Positions 27,956-35,724 are shown, numbered from the stretch's first letter. The stretch is DNA of 64,000 nt from Microbacterium sp. (GCA_013823625.1 PNMM01000001.1:310001-374000), one strand, 5' to 3'. Notes: generated by a model from the letters alone, not told the origin. Made by a program: numbers and translations.

Positions 27956-29073
27956 GTCTGCGGTTCCTTTCTGTCTGGGCTAAGCCGCGTAAGCGCATCC
28001 CGCAACATCTTGTTGGCGAAGTCTCCGGTGACGCTCGTGTAGATGGAAGTTGTGGAAGCGTGTCGGTGCCCCAACTGACTTTGCACGAACGTTGGATCGA
28101 CCCCTTCCTCGATCAAGTGCGTTGCATAGCTGTGGCGGAGCGCGTGCGGACTCAAGTTGCGGTCGAGGCCAAGTTCATCGCGGAAGTGAGCGAAGCGGTC
28201 GCTGAGCTCGCGAGATCTGAGACGGGTGCCGCGTTCCGAGTACCACATTGCGATTCCGTCTTTTGGGCTCATCAGCGGCCTTACGTTTGCCAAATAATCT
28301 TTGACGGCTTCCACGGCCCAGTCGCGCAAAGTCACAACAGAGCGCCGTTTGGGTGGGCCGCCTTTCGAGGCCTTGCCGTGTCGAACCTGAAGAATGCCGA
28401 ACTCACCGAACTCGGGGGCATGGGAGTTGCGATAGAAGTCAGACACATCTAGGTGGACTGCTTCGTTTGCGCGGAGACCCCAGGCGTAAACGACCCTCAA
28501 TAGAACGGCATCGCGATATGCGGGGAGCGCGCCTTTTCGTCCTTTTGCGATGCAGATGTCGACTTCCTGATCTGCCCGGTCAAACAGGAGTTGTAGCTCA
28601 TGTCTTGTTAAGGGACGGCGCCCGGGTCGGCCTTCGTAGTCTTGCAAGTGTCGAACGGTGTTCCAGGCATGACAGACCTGCACGGGATGAGTTCCGAATC
28701 TGCGTTCGCACTCTGAAACCCATCCGTAGTGCTCAGATGTCAGGTAATCCCCGAACAAGCGGATTGCCTGCTGGTAGCTACGGATCGTCGACGGGGCTAG
28801 ACGTCGAACTGAAACCAGGTCAAGCATCCACTCGTCGAACTGGGCCGCGGACCAGTTCCAAGGCCACTCTGCGCAGTGCTCTTGGAATTGCTTGACTGCT
28901 CGTAGACCTCCGCGAACGTATTCATCTCGCAGGTTGCGGCCACCCGTCTGCTGGGCGCGCCATCCCGCGAGCATCCCTTGGAAGACCGCTTCTTGCTCGT
29001 TCAGGAACGAGACGCCGGCGGCCAAGTAGAGCCCAGCGGCTCCATGTGGCACTGTCCTTGACCCCAAAAGCAT
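27952..29073 (-). CDS. Tyrosine recombinase/integrase of the element
   Basis: A 373-residue site-specific recombinase with every catalytic residue in place: R201 in GLRANEAVHLD, K234/K237 in RHGKASKGG, H310 and R313 in PHALRHSYATHL, H336 in LGHRHASTT and nucleophile Y345 in SIYTSV. An N-terminal SAM-like core-binding domain covers about residues 45-145. It should catalyse insertion and excision at the dprA target. ATG 29073 is chosen because upstream sequence to 29511 is antisense to dprA and to the attachment region. It is the promoter-proximal gene of the minus-strand trio and reads inwards from the right end. Confidence 0.92.
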   Translation of the reverse strand: MLLGSRTVPHGAAGLYLAAGVSFLNEQEAVFQGMLAGWRAQQTGGRNLRDEYVRGGLRAVKQFQEHCAEWPWNWSAAQFDEWMLDLVSVRRLAPSTIRSYQQAIRLFGDYLTSEHYGWVSECERRFGTHPVQVCHAWNTVRHLQDYEGRPGRRPLTRHELQLLFDRADQEVDICIAKGRKGALPAYRDAVLLRVVYAWGLRANEAVHLDVSDFYRNSHAPEFGEFGILQVRHGKASKGGPPKRRSVVTLRDWAVEAVKDYLANVRPLMSPKDGIAMWYSERGTRLRSRELSDRFAHFRDELGLDRNLSPHALRHSYATHLIEEGVDPTFVQSQLGHRHASTTSIYTSVTGDFANKMLRDALTRLSPDRKEPQT

Positions 29074-29078
29074 CCTCC

Positions 29079-29112
29079 CGTCAAATGCACATAATACGCG
29101 TTTAACGGGAAA
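29079..29112. other. Imperfect inverted repeat beside the recombinase gene, possible recombinase core site
   Basis: TCCCGTCAAATGC and GCGTTTAACGGGA face each other across an eight-base centre just upstream of the recombinase start. The size (about 13-bp arms, 6-8-bp centre) is that of tyrosine recombinase core sites. The right arm is repeated as ATCCGCGTTTAACGCGAAA at 29200-29218, at the boundary with dprA. It could equally be an operator of the recombinase promoter. Confidence 0.5.
29094..29112 (+). repeat. 19-bp imperfect direct repeat, inner copy
   Basis: ATACGCGTTTAACGGGAAA, matching the sequence at 29200-29218 at 17 of 19 positions. It lies 106 bp inside the right-hand boundary of the element. 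Confidence 0.7.
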
Positions 29113-29113
29113 A

Positions 29114-29139
29114 GTGGGTTTGGGGAGTCGGAAACCCAC
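29114..29139. other. Hairpin near the right end of the element
   Basis: An 8-bp inverted repeat GTGGGTTT / AAACCCAC with a ten-base loop lies between the two direct repeats. It may belong to the recombinase promoter region or attachment site. Confidence 0.4.
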
Positions 29140-29186
29140 CTGATCCCGCGATGGCCCCAGCAGCACTTCGTCCCTGATAATGAATA

Positions 29187-30050
29187 GTGACAAAACGCGA
29201 TCCGCGTTTAACGCGAAACAGCGCACTTGTCGCCATCGTGGGAGCCCGTGCGGCAACGGGATATGGCGAGCATGTGGCCATGGAGTTTGCTGCGGGCCTG
29301 TGTGCACGCGACGTCGTCGTGGTGTCGGGCGGCGCGTACGGCATCGACGGCATGGCACATCGCGCCGCGCTCGCGAGCGGCGGTGCCACCATCGCGGTGC
29401 TCGCCGGCGGCATCGATCGCATTTACCCGAGCGGCCACGAGGCGCTGTTGACGCGCGTTGCCGACCACGGCCTGCTGTTGTCGGAAATGCCCTGTGGAAC
29501 CGCGCCGACAAAGTGGCGTTTTCTTCAGCGCAATCGCCTGATTGCCGCGCTCGCGGCGGCGACGGTGGTTGTTGAGGCTGGGCGGCGTTCGGGCTCTCTC
29601 AACACCGCGGGGCACGCCATCACGATGGGTCGGCCCGTGGGTATCGTTCCCGGCCCGATCACGAGTGCGGCGAGCGCCGGGTGCCACGCGACCTTGCGCT
29701 CAGAGCCGGTCGAGTGTGTCACGAGCGTCGCCGAGATCATGCAGTTGGCGTTTGGAGCAGACGGGGTTCTCGAGATTCCTGATCCTCTCGAAGCCCAGCC
29801 GAGTCACGAGACCAACCCCGATGAGCCAGCCGCCGAGGTTGCTCTCGTGGTCGACCCCCTGCACCTCAGGGTGATCGATGCGCTGAGGCCCCGCCGGGGT
29901 CAGACTCCGGCCGAGGTAGCGCGGTCCGCGGGCGAAGCGGTTGACCGCATCCGCGGCGTGCTGGGGGTGCTCGAGCTCGAGGGCCATGCCACTCTCGGTG
30001 CTGACGGGCTCTGGCGGAGTGCGGGCTCCGCACCGAGATCGACGGGCTGA
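29187..30050 (+). pseudogene. dprA: dprA, 3' fragment with the Rossmann-fold core
   Basis: The rest of DprA in the original orientation. From about base 29217 it runs NSALVAIVGARAATGYGEHVA, GGAYGIDGMAHRAAL, GGIDRIYP, RNRLIAALAAATVVVEAG, SGSLNTAGHA and the C-terminal winged-helix DprA domain, to a normal stop. DprA needs this fold to bind single-stranded DNA and load RecA. A GTG at 29187, supplied by the insertion boundary, gives an open frame of 287 codons, so a separate product is possible but lacks the N-terminal domain and any clear ribosome site. Confidence 0.88.
29193..29218 (+). repeat. Outer direct repeat and inverted arms at the right dprA junction
   Basis: The outer copy of the 19-bp repeat (29200-29218) sits at the junction. 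It also contains two overlapping inverted pairs: AAACGCG-atc-CGCGTTT (29193-29209) and CGCGT-tta-ACGCG (29203-29215). The left dprA end carries the related ACCGCGTTGCTTA (19550-19562). These CGCGTT/AACGCG arms are the likely attachment-site arms. Confidence 0.55.
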
Positions 30051-30083
30051 GCGCGCTTCACCTCGCGAGAGTAGCCTGTGCTC

Positions 30084-31019
30084 ATGACGCAAATGGGCCA
30101 GTACCCTCCGGCGGGCCACGTGCTCGTCCACATTTCTGACACTCACTTGCTCGGACAAGGGCGAGCGCTCTACGGCAAGGTTCCTGTCGAAGAGCGCCTC
30201 GCCGCAGCACTCGCGCGACTCGAGGCCGGGCCCGTCAAGCCCGACGCGCTCGTGTTCACGGGTGACCTCGCCGACCTCGGTGAGCCCGACGCCTACGTGC
30301 GCTTGCGCGCCGCCGTCGAACCCGTCGCGGCGCGTCTCGGGGCCGAGGTCATCTGGGTCATGGGCAATCACGACGAGCGGGCGCCCTATGCGTCGCTGCT
30401 GTTTGATGAGCCCGAAACGGATGCCCCTCAAGATCGCGTGCACGACATTCGCGGGCTGCGCGTCATCTCACTCGACACCACCGTGCCGGGCTACCACCAC
30501 GGCGAGATCACGAAGGCTCAGCTCGACTGGCTCGCGGGCGTGCTCGCAGAACCCGCCGAGCACGGCAGCGTGCTCGCCGTGCACCACCCACCGGTGCCGA
30601 CGCCCCTCGAGGTCATGGCCGTGCTTGAGCTGCACGATCAACCGGCGCTCGCGGAGGTGCTCGCGGGCACCGACGTGCGCATGATTCTCGGCGGTCACTT
30701 GCACTATTCGACGCACAGTCTGTTCGCCGGCATTCCCGTGTCGGTCGCCGCCGCCACGTGCTACACGCTCGACCTGGGCGCTGACGCGGCACGCCTGCTG
30801 AGCGGAGTCGACGGCGGGCAGTCTTTTGACTTTGTGCACGTCTACGAGAACCAAATCGTGACCTCGACGATCCCGCTCGACGGCTTTCCGGAAGTGACCG
30901 GCTTCTCGTCGGAGTACCGGCCCATGATTGACCAGATGCCGGCGGATGTTCGGCTCGAGCAACTCTCGAGCAAGACCTCGCACCTCAACCTCAATGAGGC
31001 GGCCGCGAGCGACGTGTAG
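30084..31019 (+). CDS. Metallophosphoesterase, Icc/CpdA-like 3',5'-cyclic nucleotide phosphodiesterase
   Basis: A 311-residue calcineurin-like phosphoesterase. The bimetal motifs are HISDTHL, VFTGDLADLG, VMGNHDERAP, VHHPPVPTP and GGHLHYSTH. This is the set found in Icc/CpdA enzymes that hydrolyse cyclic nucleotides, and actinobacterial relatives (Rv0805-like) may have wider substrate range. ATG 30084 is used rather than the GTG two codons earlier. The gene starts 33 bases after the dprA 3' fragment and could once have been downstream in its operon. Confidence 0.9.
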   Translation: MTQMGQYPPAGHVLVHISDTHLLGQGRALYGKVPVEERLAAALARLEAGPVKPDALVFTGDLADLGEPDAYVRLRAAVEPVAARLGAEVIWVMGNHDERAPYASLLFDEPETDAPQDRVHDIRGLRVISLDTTVPGYHHGEITKAQLDWLAGVLAEPAEHGSVLAVHHPPVPTPLEVMAVLELHDQPALAEVLAGTDVRMILGGHLHYSTHSLFAGIPVSVAAATCYTLDLGADAARLLSGVDGGQSFDFVHVYENQIVTSTIPLDGFPEVTGFSSEYRPMIDQMPADVRLEQLSSKTSHLNLNEAAASDV

Positions 31020-31115
31020 CGACCGCGAGGTCTCGCGCCGGGCGACTACGGGGGCGGCGGGGCTCCTGGAGTGGGCGCGGCTACGGGCGGCGGCGGGGCG
31101 GCTCGAGGGGCGCGA

Positions 31116-31673
31116 TTACGCGCGCGGCGAGCCCTCGACGGTGGCGGCCGTGGTGCGGTCGTCGGGCGAGTCGGCTCGAGCATCCGCCCGCCACGATCGC
31201 GCGCGTGGTTCAACCGTGGTGTGCGTGCGATAGGTGGCGACGACGCTCTCGAGGTAGCGCGTGATGATGGCCTGTTCGGCATCGTCGAACGCGTGAATGG
31301 CCCGGTCGACCTCGGTCACCATGGGAACAATGCGGCCCATCGCGCGGCCGACGGATGCGGGCTCGGGCACCACGAGCGTGCCGCGTCGATCGCCCGGATT
31401 CGGCGTGCGGTGCACATGGCCGAGTGACTCGAGGCGGTCGATGACCGTCGTCACGGCGCCCGACGAGAGCCCGAGTCGCTCGGCCAACGCCGTAGGACTC
31501 AGCGGACCGGTGGCAATGAGGTGCTCCATGGCAGAGAGGTCGGTGGGGTTGACCGAGAGTTCGTTGCCGAGTGAGCGTTCAAAGTCGTTCGTCACGTCGA
31601 GAAACTCGCGCAGCAGCAGCGTGGCGGCGTGAGAATCGCCGAAGCTGGGAGTCTGCTGATGGGAGTCGTTCAC
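31116..31673 (-). CDS. MarR-family transcriptional regulator
   Basis: A 185-residue winged-helix regulator. The MarR core covers about residues 45-115: LSAMEHLIATGPLSPTALAERLGLSSGAVTTVIDRLESLGHVHRTPNPGDRRG includes the recognition helix and the wing DRRG. It is divergent from the MMPL transporter gene, with a perfect inverted repeat between them that is a natural operator. It probably represses both itself and the transporter. The C-terminus is an Arg/Ala-rich extension of about 30 residues. Confidence 0.92.
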   Translation of the reverse strand: MNDSHQQTPSFGDSHAATLLLREFLDVTNDFERSLGNELSVNPTDLSAMEHLIATGPLSPTALAERLGLSSGAVTTVIDRLESLGHVHRTPNPGDRRGTLVVPEPASVGRAMGRIVPMVTEVDRAIHAFDDAEQAIITRYLESVVATYRTHTTVEPRARSWRADARADSPDDRTTAATVEGSPRA

Positions 31674-31708
31674 GATGCCAGCCTACCGCTAGTTTCTTCG
31701 AGAGTCAT

Positions 31709-31729
31709 GTATCTCGATTATCGAGATAC
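31709..31729. promoter_or_regulatory. Palindromic MarR operator between marR and MMPL genes
   Basis: A perfect 10-bp inverted repeat GTATCTCGAT / ATCGAGATAC with a single-base centre, 35 bases upstream of the marR start and 52 bases upstream of the MMPL TTG. It stands out in a GC-rich genome and fits the size and symmetry of MarR-dimer operators. Confidence 0.8.
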
Positions 31730-31780
31730 ACTGAGCACAGCACTTCGACCACTGTCATCCCACCCTGTTCAGGAGTTCCC

Positions 31781-33916
31781 TTGATCGCGATCTCGCGCTT
31801 CATCACCGCAGCGAAGACATCGTGGATCGTGCTCGTCGTCGGCATTGCCGCGACGGCCGCGCTCTTCGTTGCCGCTGGTTATCAGTCGGCAGACTCGGCA
31901 CCCCCCGTGGGCTTGCCCGAGTCGGCCGAGTCGGTTCAGGCCGCTGCCCTGCAAGAGCAGTTCGCCGACGACGACGCCACGAGTGGTCTGCTCGTCTTCG
32001 GGCGCGAGAGCGGTGAACTGAGCGACGACGACATCGCCGCCATCACCGAGCGCACGGTCGAGCTCGCCGACATTTCGCTCGACGGCTTTGTGCCGCCGCC
32101 CACCATCTCCGACGATGGCACGACGGCGCTCGTGGTGCTTCCGCTCGCGATCGAAGACAGCGTCTCGGTGCAGTCGGAGCGCGCCGACGAGATTCGCACG
32201 ATCGCCGCCGACGGTCTGCCCGACGGTATTCAGGTGTGGTTCACGGGAGCCGAAGGCTTCTTGGTCGACATCTCTGCCGTGTTTGAGGGCGCCAACTTCG
32301 TTCTGCTCGGCGTGACCGCTCTCGTGGTCGCTCTGCTGCTCATCATCACCTACCGCAGCCCCGTGCTCTGGATCGTGCCGCTCGCCGTCGTGGGTGTTGC
32401 CGACTTCATCGCCGGCATCGTCGCGCGCCTGGTGGCGGATGCCGCGGGCATCACACTCGACGGCTCGGTCACAGGCATCCTTTCGGTGCTCGTCTTCGGT
32501 GCCGGTACCAACTACGCGTTGCTGCTCATCGCGCGATACCGCGACGAGTTGCGCTTGCACCAAGATCGCCGCGAGGCAATGGCGATCGCTCTGCGCGGCG
32601 CGGGCCCCGCGATCATCGCGAGTGGATCGACCGTGGCGCTGGCCCTCGCCACCCTGCTGTTTGGTGAACTCTCGGGCAACCGCTCGCTGGGCCTCGCGGG
32701 TGCCGTGGGCATCGTCGTCGCGATGGCATACGCACTCATCGTGCTGCCCGCCGCGCTCGTGGTGTTTGGCCGCTGGCTCTTCTGGCCGCTCGTTCCGCGC
32801 TACGGCTCGCCCGACGTGATCTCGCGCAGCCCGTGGGGCAAGCTCGGTCGTGCCGTGAGCAAGCGACCCATCGTCGTGGCGATTGCGGGCTTCGCCGTTC
32901 TCGGCATTCTCGCGTCAGGCATGACGACGCTCAACGTCGGGCTCTCGCAGAACGATCGCTTCATCGTCAAGCCCGAAGCGGTGCTCGGTCAAGAGCGCAT
33001 CGCCGAGGCGTTCTCGGCAGGCGCCACAGCGCCTGCGGCCGTGCTCATTCCCGTCGGCGATCTCGACGAGGTTCTCGAGGGAGTGCTCGACGTCGATGGC
33101 GTGGTTGAAGCACGACCCGGGCCGTCGAACGACGACATTGCGCAAGTCGACGTCGTGCTCGATGCTGACCCCGAAAGCCAGCGTGCGTTCGAGATCGTGG
33201 CCGACTTGCGCCTTGCTCTCGATGACTTGGGCGACGGAACGGGGCTCGTCGGCGGTATTGACGCCGAAGGTCTCGACTTGCGCGACGCGCAACAGCGCGA
33301 TCAAAACCTCGTGATTCCGCTGATTCTCATCCTCGTGCTGCTCGTGCTCATCGTGTTGCTGCGCGCCTTGCTTGCTCCCGTGCTCTTGCTCATCGCTGTT
33401 GTGGCGAGCTACTTCAGTGCGGTCGGCATTGGCGCCATCCTCTTCGCGACGGTGTTCGGGTTCCCGGGCGTCGACACGACCGTGTTGCTCTTCAGCTTCT
33501 TGTTCCTCGTCGCGCTGGGAGTCGATTACTCGATCTTCCTGGTGACGCGAGCCAAGGAAGAGGTCGCAACGCTCGGCACGACCGAGGGCATGGTGCGCGC
33601 ACTTGCCGCCACGGGTGGCGTGATCACGAGTGCCGGTATCTTGCTCGCCGCGGTGTTCGCGGTGCTCGGGGTGCTGCCGCTCATCACGCTCACGCAGATC
33701 GGCGTCATCGTCTGCATCGGTGTGCTCATCGACACCCTGCTCGTGCGCACCGTCATCGTGCCGGCCATGGCCTTCACGGCGAAAGACCGCTTCTGGTGGC
33801 CGCGCCGCCCCGAGCTCACCGACGCTGAAGCGGCGGCGCGTGGGGCCAACGGTCAGGCCGAACGGATGCCCGACGAGGCCCCCGCGGCCTCGAAAGAACC
33901 GGCGGCAGCTGTCTAG
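31781..33916 (+). CDS. MMPL-family RND transporter
   Basis: A 711-residue transporter of the MMPL/YdfJ class, which exports lipids, drugs or other hydrophobic compounds with proton motive force. The layout is two repeats, each with one transmembrane helix, a large outer loop and a group of five helices: residues ~10-30 and ~170-340 for the first half, ~365-385 and ~510-660 for the second, with FGAGTNYALLLIARYRDELR and ALGVDYSIFLVTRAKEEV as the matching helix 4 motifs. TTG 31781 has AGGAG six bases upstream. It is probably controlled by the divergent MarR protein. Confidence 0.92.
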   Translation: MIAISRFITAAKTSWIVLVVGIAATAALFVAAGYQSADSAPPVGLPESAESVQAAALQEQFADDDATSGLLVFGRESGELSDDDIAAITERTVELADISLDGFVPPPTISDDGTTALVVLPLAIEDSVSVQSERADEIRTIAADGLPDGIQVWFTGAEGFLVDISAVFEGANFVLLGVTALVVALLLIITYRSPVLWIVPLAVVGVADFIAGIVARLVADAAGITLDGSVTGILSVLVFGAGTNYALLLIARYRDELRLHQDRREAMAIALRGAGPAIIASGSTVALALATLLFGELSGNRSLGLAGAVGIVVAMAYALIVLPAALVVFGRWLFWPLVPRYGSPDVISRSPWGKLGRAVSKRPIVVAIAGFAVLGILASGMTTLNVGLSQNDRFIVKPEAVLGQERIAEAFSAGATAPAAVLIPVGDLDEVLEGVLDVDGVVEARPGPSNDDIAQVDVVLDADPESQRAFEIVADLRLALDDLGDGTGLVGGIDAEGLDLRDAQQRDQNLVIPLILILVLLVLIVLLRALLAPVLLLIAVVASYFSAVGIGAILFATVFGFPGVDTTVLLFSFLFLVALGVDYSIFLVTRAKEEVATLGTTEGMVRALAATGGVITSAGILLAAVFAVLGVLPLITLTQIGVIVCIGVLIDTLLVRTVIVPAMAFTAKDRFWWPRRPELTDAEAAARGANGQAERMPDEAPAASKEPAAAV

Positions 33917-33963
33917 AGCCGCACATCGGATCGCTCGCATGACGCGAGCATCCTGATCCCAAC

Positions 33964-34001
33964 CCTGTGCCCGCCCGGCTTGTCGCCGTGGCGGGCACAG
34001 G
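33964..34001 (+). terminator. Strong hairpin terminator after the MMPL gene
   Basis: A 12-bp perfect inverted repeat (CCTGTGCCCGCC / GGCGGGCACAGG) with a 14-base loop lies 48 bases past the MMPL stop and just before xerC. Confidence 0.65.
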
Positions 34002-34023
34002 CATGAGGGCGCATGCTGGGGGA

Positions 34024-34947
34024 GTGCTCGAACCAACCACCCCGCTGCGCGACGCGATCGCGCAGTATCTGCGCGCGGTTGAGCTTGAGCGTGGGGCGAG
34101 CGCGCACACCGTACGGGCCTATGCGGGCGACCTCGAGACGTTCGCGGCGTTCGTCGAGCAGCGTGGCGCCGAGCCTGATCCGGCTCTGATCGATCTCGAA
34201 CTGCTGCGGGAGTGGGTGTGGAGCCAGAGCGATTCGGGCCTGGCCGCGTCGAGCCTCGCGCGGCGAGCATCCACCATGCGAGGGTTCACGGCCTGGCTGG
34301 CACGCACGGGCCGCGCGCCGGCGGATGCGGCTGCTCGGTTGCGCGCCCCGCGACCCGACCGACACTTGCCGCGCGTGTTGTCGCGCCCGCAGGTAGACGC
34401 GTTGCTCGATGGTCTCGCGGCTCGGGCGGCGTCGCGCGATCCGCAGGCCCTGCGCGATCTCGCGATCGTCGAAGTGCTCTACGCGAGCGCTTTGCGCGTC
34501 AGCGAGCTCGTCGGGCTCGATCTCGGCGATGTCGACGCGGCGCGGCGCGTCGTGCGCGTGTTGGGTAAAGGGGCGAAAGAGCGCGTGGTGCCCTTCGGTG
34601 TGCCCGCCGCGCGTGCCCTGAGCAACTACGTCGACTACGGCCGGCCGCTACTCGCCACCGACCGCAGTGGTGCCGCGCTCTTTCTCGGCGCACGAGGAGC
34701 GCGCGAGTCGACCCGGGCGGTCTACGCACTCGTCGCGAGCTTGCTCTCCGACCAGCCGGGCAGCGGCCCCGCCGGACCGCACACGTTTCGACACACCGCA
34801 GCAACGCACTTGCTCGACGGCGGAGCCGACCTGCGCGCGGTGCAAGAGATCCTCGGGCACGCGAGCCTCGGCACCACGCAGATCTACACGCACGTGAGCG
34901 CCGAGCGGTTGGCCTCGGTCTATCGCACGGCACACCCGCGGGCCTAG
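34024..34947 (+). CDS. xerC: Tyrosine recombinase XerC
   Basis: XerC with XerD resolves chromosome dimers at dif. The 307-residue protein has the N-terminal core-binding domain (TVRAYAGDLETFAAFV) and the catalytic set R158 (SALRVSEL), K182 (GKGAKER), H253 and R256 (HTFRHTAATHL), H279 (LGHASLG) and Y288 (QIYTH). Its conserved place near dprA and rpsB supports xerC rather than a mobile-element integrase. GTG 34024 is preceded by GGGGGAG. It is convergent with the M23 peptidase gene and overlaps it by four bases at the stop codons. Confidence 0.93.
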   Translation: MLEPTTPLRDAIAQYLRAVELERGASAHTVRAYAGDLETFAAFVEQRGAEPDPALIDLELLREWVWSQSDSGLAASSLARRASTMRGFTAWLARTGRAPADAAARLRAPRPDRHLPRVLSRPQVDALLDGLAARAASRDPQALRDLAIVEVLYASALRVSELVGLDLGDVDAARRVVRVLGKGAKERVVPFGVPAARALSNYVDYGRPLLATDRSGAALFLGARGARESTRAVYALVASLLSDQPGSGPAGPHTFRHTAATHLLDGGADLRAVQEILGHASLGTTQIYTHVSAERLASVYRTAHPRA

Positions 34948-35444
34948 GCGCCGCCTCCGTCGATCGGCAGCAAGACCGCGCGCTGCAACCCACCGAGGTA
35001 AAGCAAGGGCGACACGTACTCACCCGCCAGCCGCACCCCGAGGTGCACGCACGGCCGAGAGCAGTGCCCGGGTTCGAGAGTGCCGATCACCTGGCCGGCG
35101 ACCACAACCTCGCCTTCGTCGACGAGAGCTGTGACGGGCTCGACGGTCGCGAGCACCTGACCCGTTCGAATCGTGATGACGGGCCGGTCGACGACGACTC
35201 CGGCGAAGTGCACGACCCCACTCGTGACGGCGACAACCTCGGCGCCGGCGGCGACTGCGGCGAGGTCAACACCGCGGTGGCCGACACCGTAGGGCGTGGG
35301 CGGCGCCAGGAAGGGCCGCACGACGACGCGAGGCCCCTCGACGGGCCACACCCATGAGGGGGCAGCGGGGGCAACGGAACCACTCAGGGCAACGGACCCA
35401 CTCAGGGCGACGGGCAGCAGCAGGGCGAGGGCGGCGAGACGCAT
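34944..35444 (-). CDS. M23-family peptidase (LytM domain), secreted
   Basis: A 166-residue exported protein: signal peptide MRLAALALLLPVALSGSVA, then a LytM/M23 domain with GHRGVDLAAVAAG (HxxxD zinc ligands), TSGVVHFAGVVVDRP, TALVDEGEVVVAGQVIG and HCSRPCVHLGVRL. M23 enzymes cut peptide cross-links of the cell wall. The final HxH motif reads VHLGVR, which has only one of the two usual histidines, as in many actinobacterial relatives of this operon, so activity is uncertain. The start at 35444 is the beginning of the signal peptide; upstream in-frame sequence is antisense to the rpsB leader. Confidence 0.87.
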   Translation of the reverse strand: MRLAALALLLPVALSGSVALSGSVAPAAPSWVWPVEGPRVVVRPFLAPPTPYGVGHRGVDLAAVAAGAEVVAVTSGVVHFAGVVVDRPVITIRTGQVLATVEPVTALVDEGEVVVAGQVIGTLEPGHCSRPCVHLGVRLAGEYVSPLLYLGGLQRAVLLPIDGGGA

Positions 35445-35620
35445 GCGGTGAGCATGGCCGTGAGCCGGGCATCCGTCGCCTGATCGGGGTAGGACGAGGA
35501 GAACACGACGCCCAACGAAGACGGTGGGGGAGCGGTGATATGCTGGGAGACGCAGTCGTGCGTGTCGCGGCTGACTTCGCGTGTCCATTTTGTGGCGCAC
35601 ATCCCCATCAGTCTTGCCGG

Positions 35621-35636
35621 TCCCGAGAAATCGGGA
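35621..35636 (+). promoter_or_regulatory. Tetraloop hairpin in the rpsB leader
   Basis: TCCCGA-GAAA-TCGGGA forms a six-bp stem closed by a GNRA tetraloop about 90 bases before rpsB. The 35445-35724 leader holds further G/C-rich self-complementary pieces (GGGCCCTTCCCG, CGGGCGGGGC). This may be an S2-binding autoregulatory leader; that is an inference from position. Confidence 0.35.
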
Positions 35637-35724
35637 GCACCACCGTGCGGGTCGGGGCCAGCGCCGGGCACCAGGGCCCTTCCCGTCGGGCGGGGCGACA
35701 ACTGAGAACAGAAGGAGTACGGCC

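Larger units (their letters stand above)
19565..29210. mobile_element. About 9.6-kb integrated element inside dprA, with recombinase trio and restriction-modification cargo
   Basis: The two halves of dprA flank this segment, so it is an insertion. Gene content, in order: repeat-rich membrane protein, C5 DNA methyltransferase, AlwI/FokI-like endonuclease, a small zinc-ribbon protein, a small unknown protein, an XRE regulator (all in the left two thirds), then on the minus strand the zinc-ribbon/recombinase-like protein, an XRE-type protein and a tyrosine recombinase at the right end. The DNA is visibly less GC-rich than its surroundings in much of 20.9-29.1 kb. Exact ends are not certain to within ten bases or so; no plasmid-type replication or conjugation gene is seen, so it resembles a Tn554-like or RIT-like site-specific transposon more than an ICE or prophage. 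Confidence 0.85.

Noticed and set aside
27886-28452. 188-codon plus-strand frame over the recombinase
   Set aside because: Antisense to the catalytic domain of the tyrosine recombinase.
32915-34270. 451-codon minus-strand frame over the MMPL gene
   Set aside because: Highly charged His/Arg/Asp-rich shadow with no recognisable domain, antisense to a clear transporter.
34024-34947. xerC as a second element integrase
   Set aside because: It sits in the conserved dprA-xerC-rpsB neighbourhood, is typical in length and sequence, and has no element structures around it.
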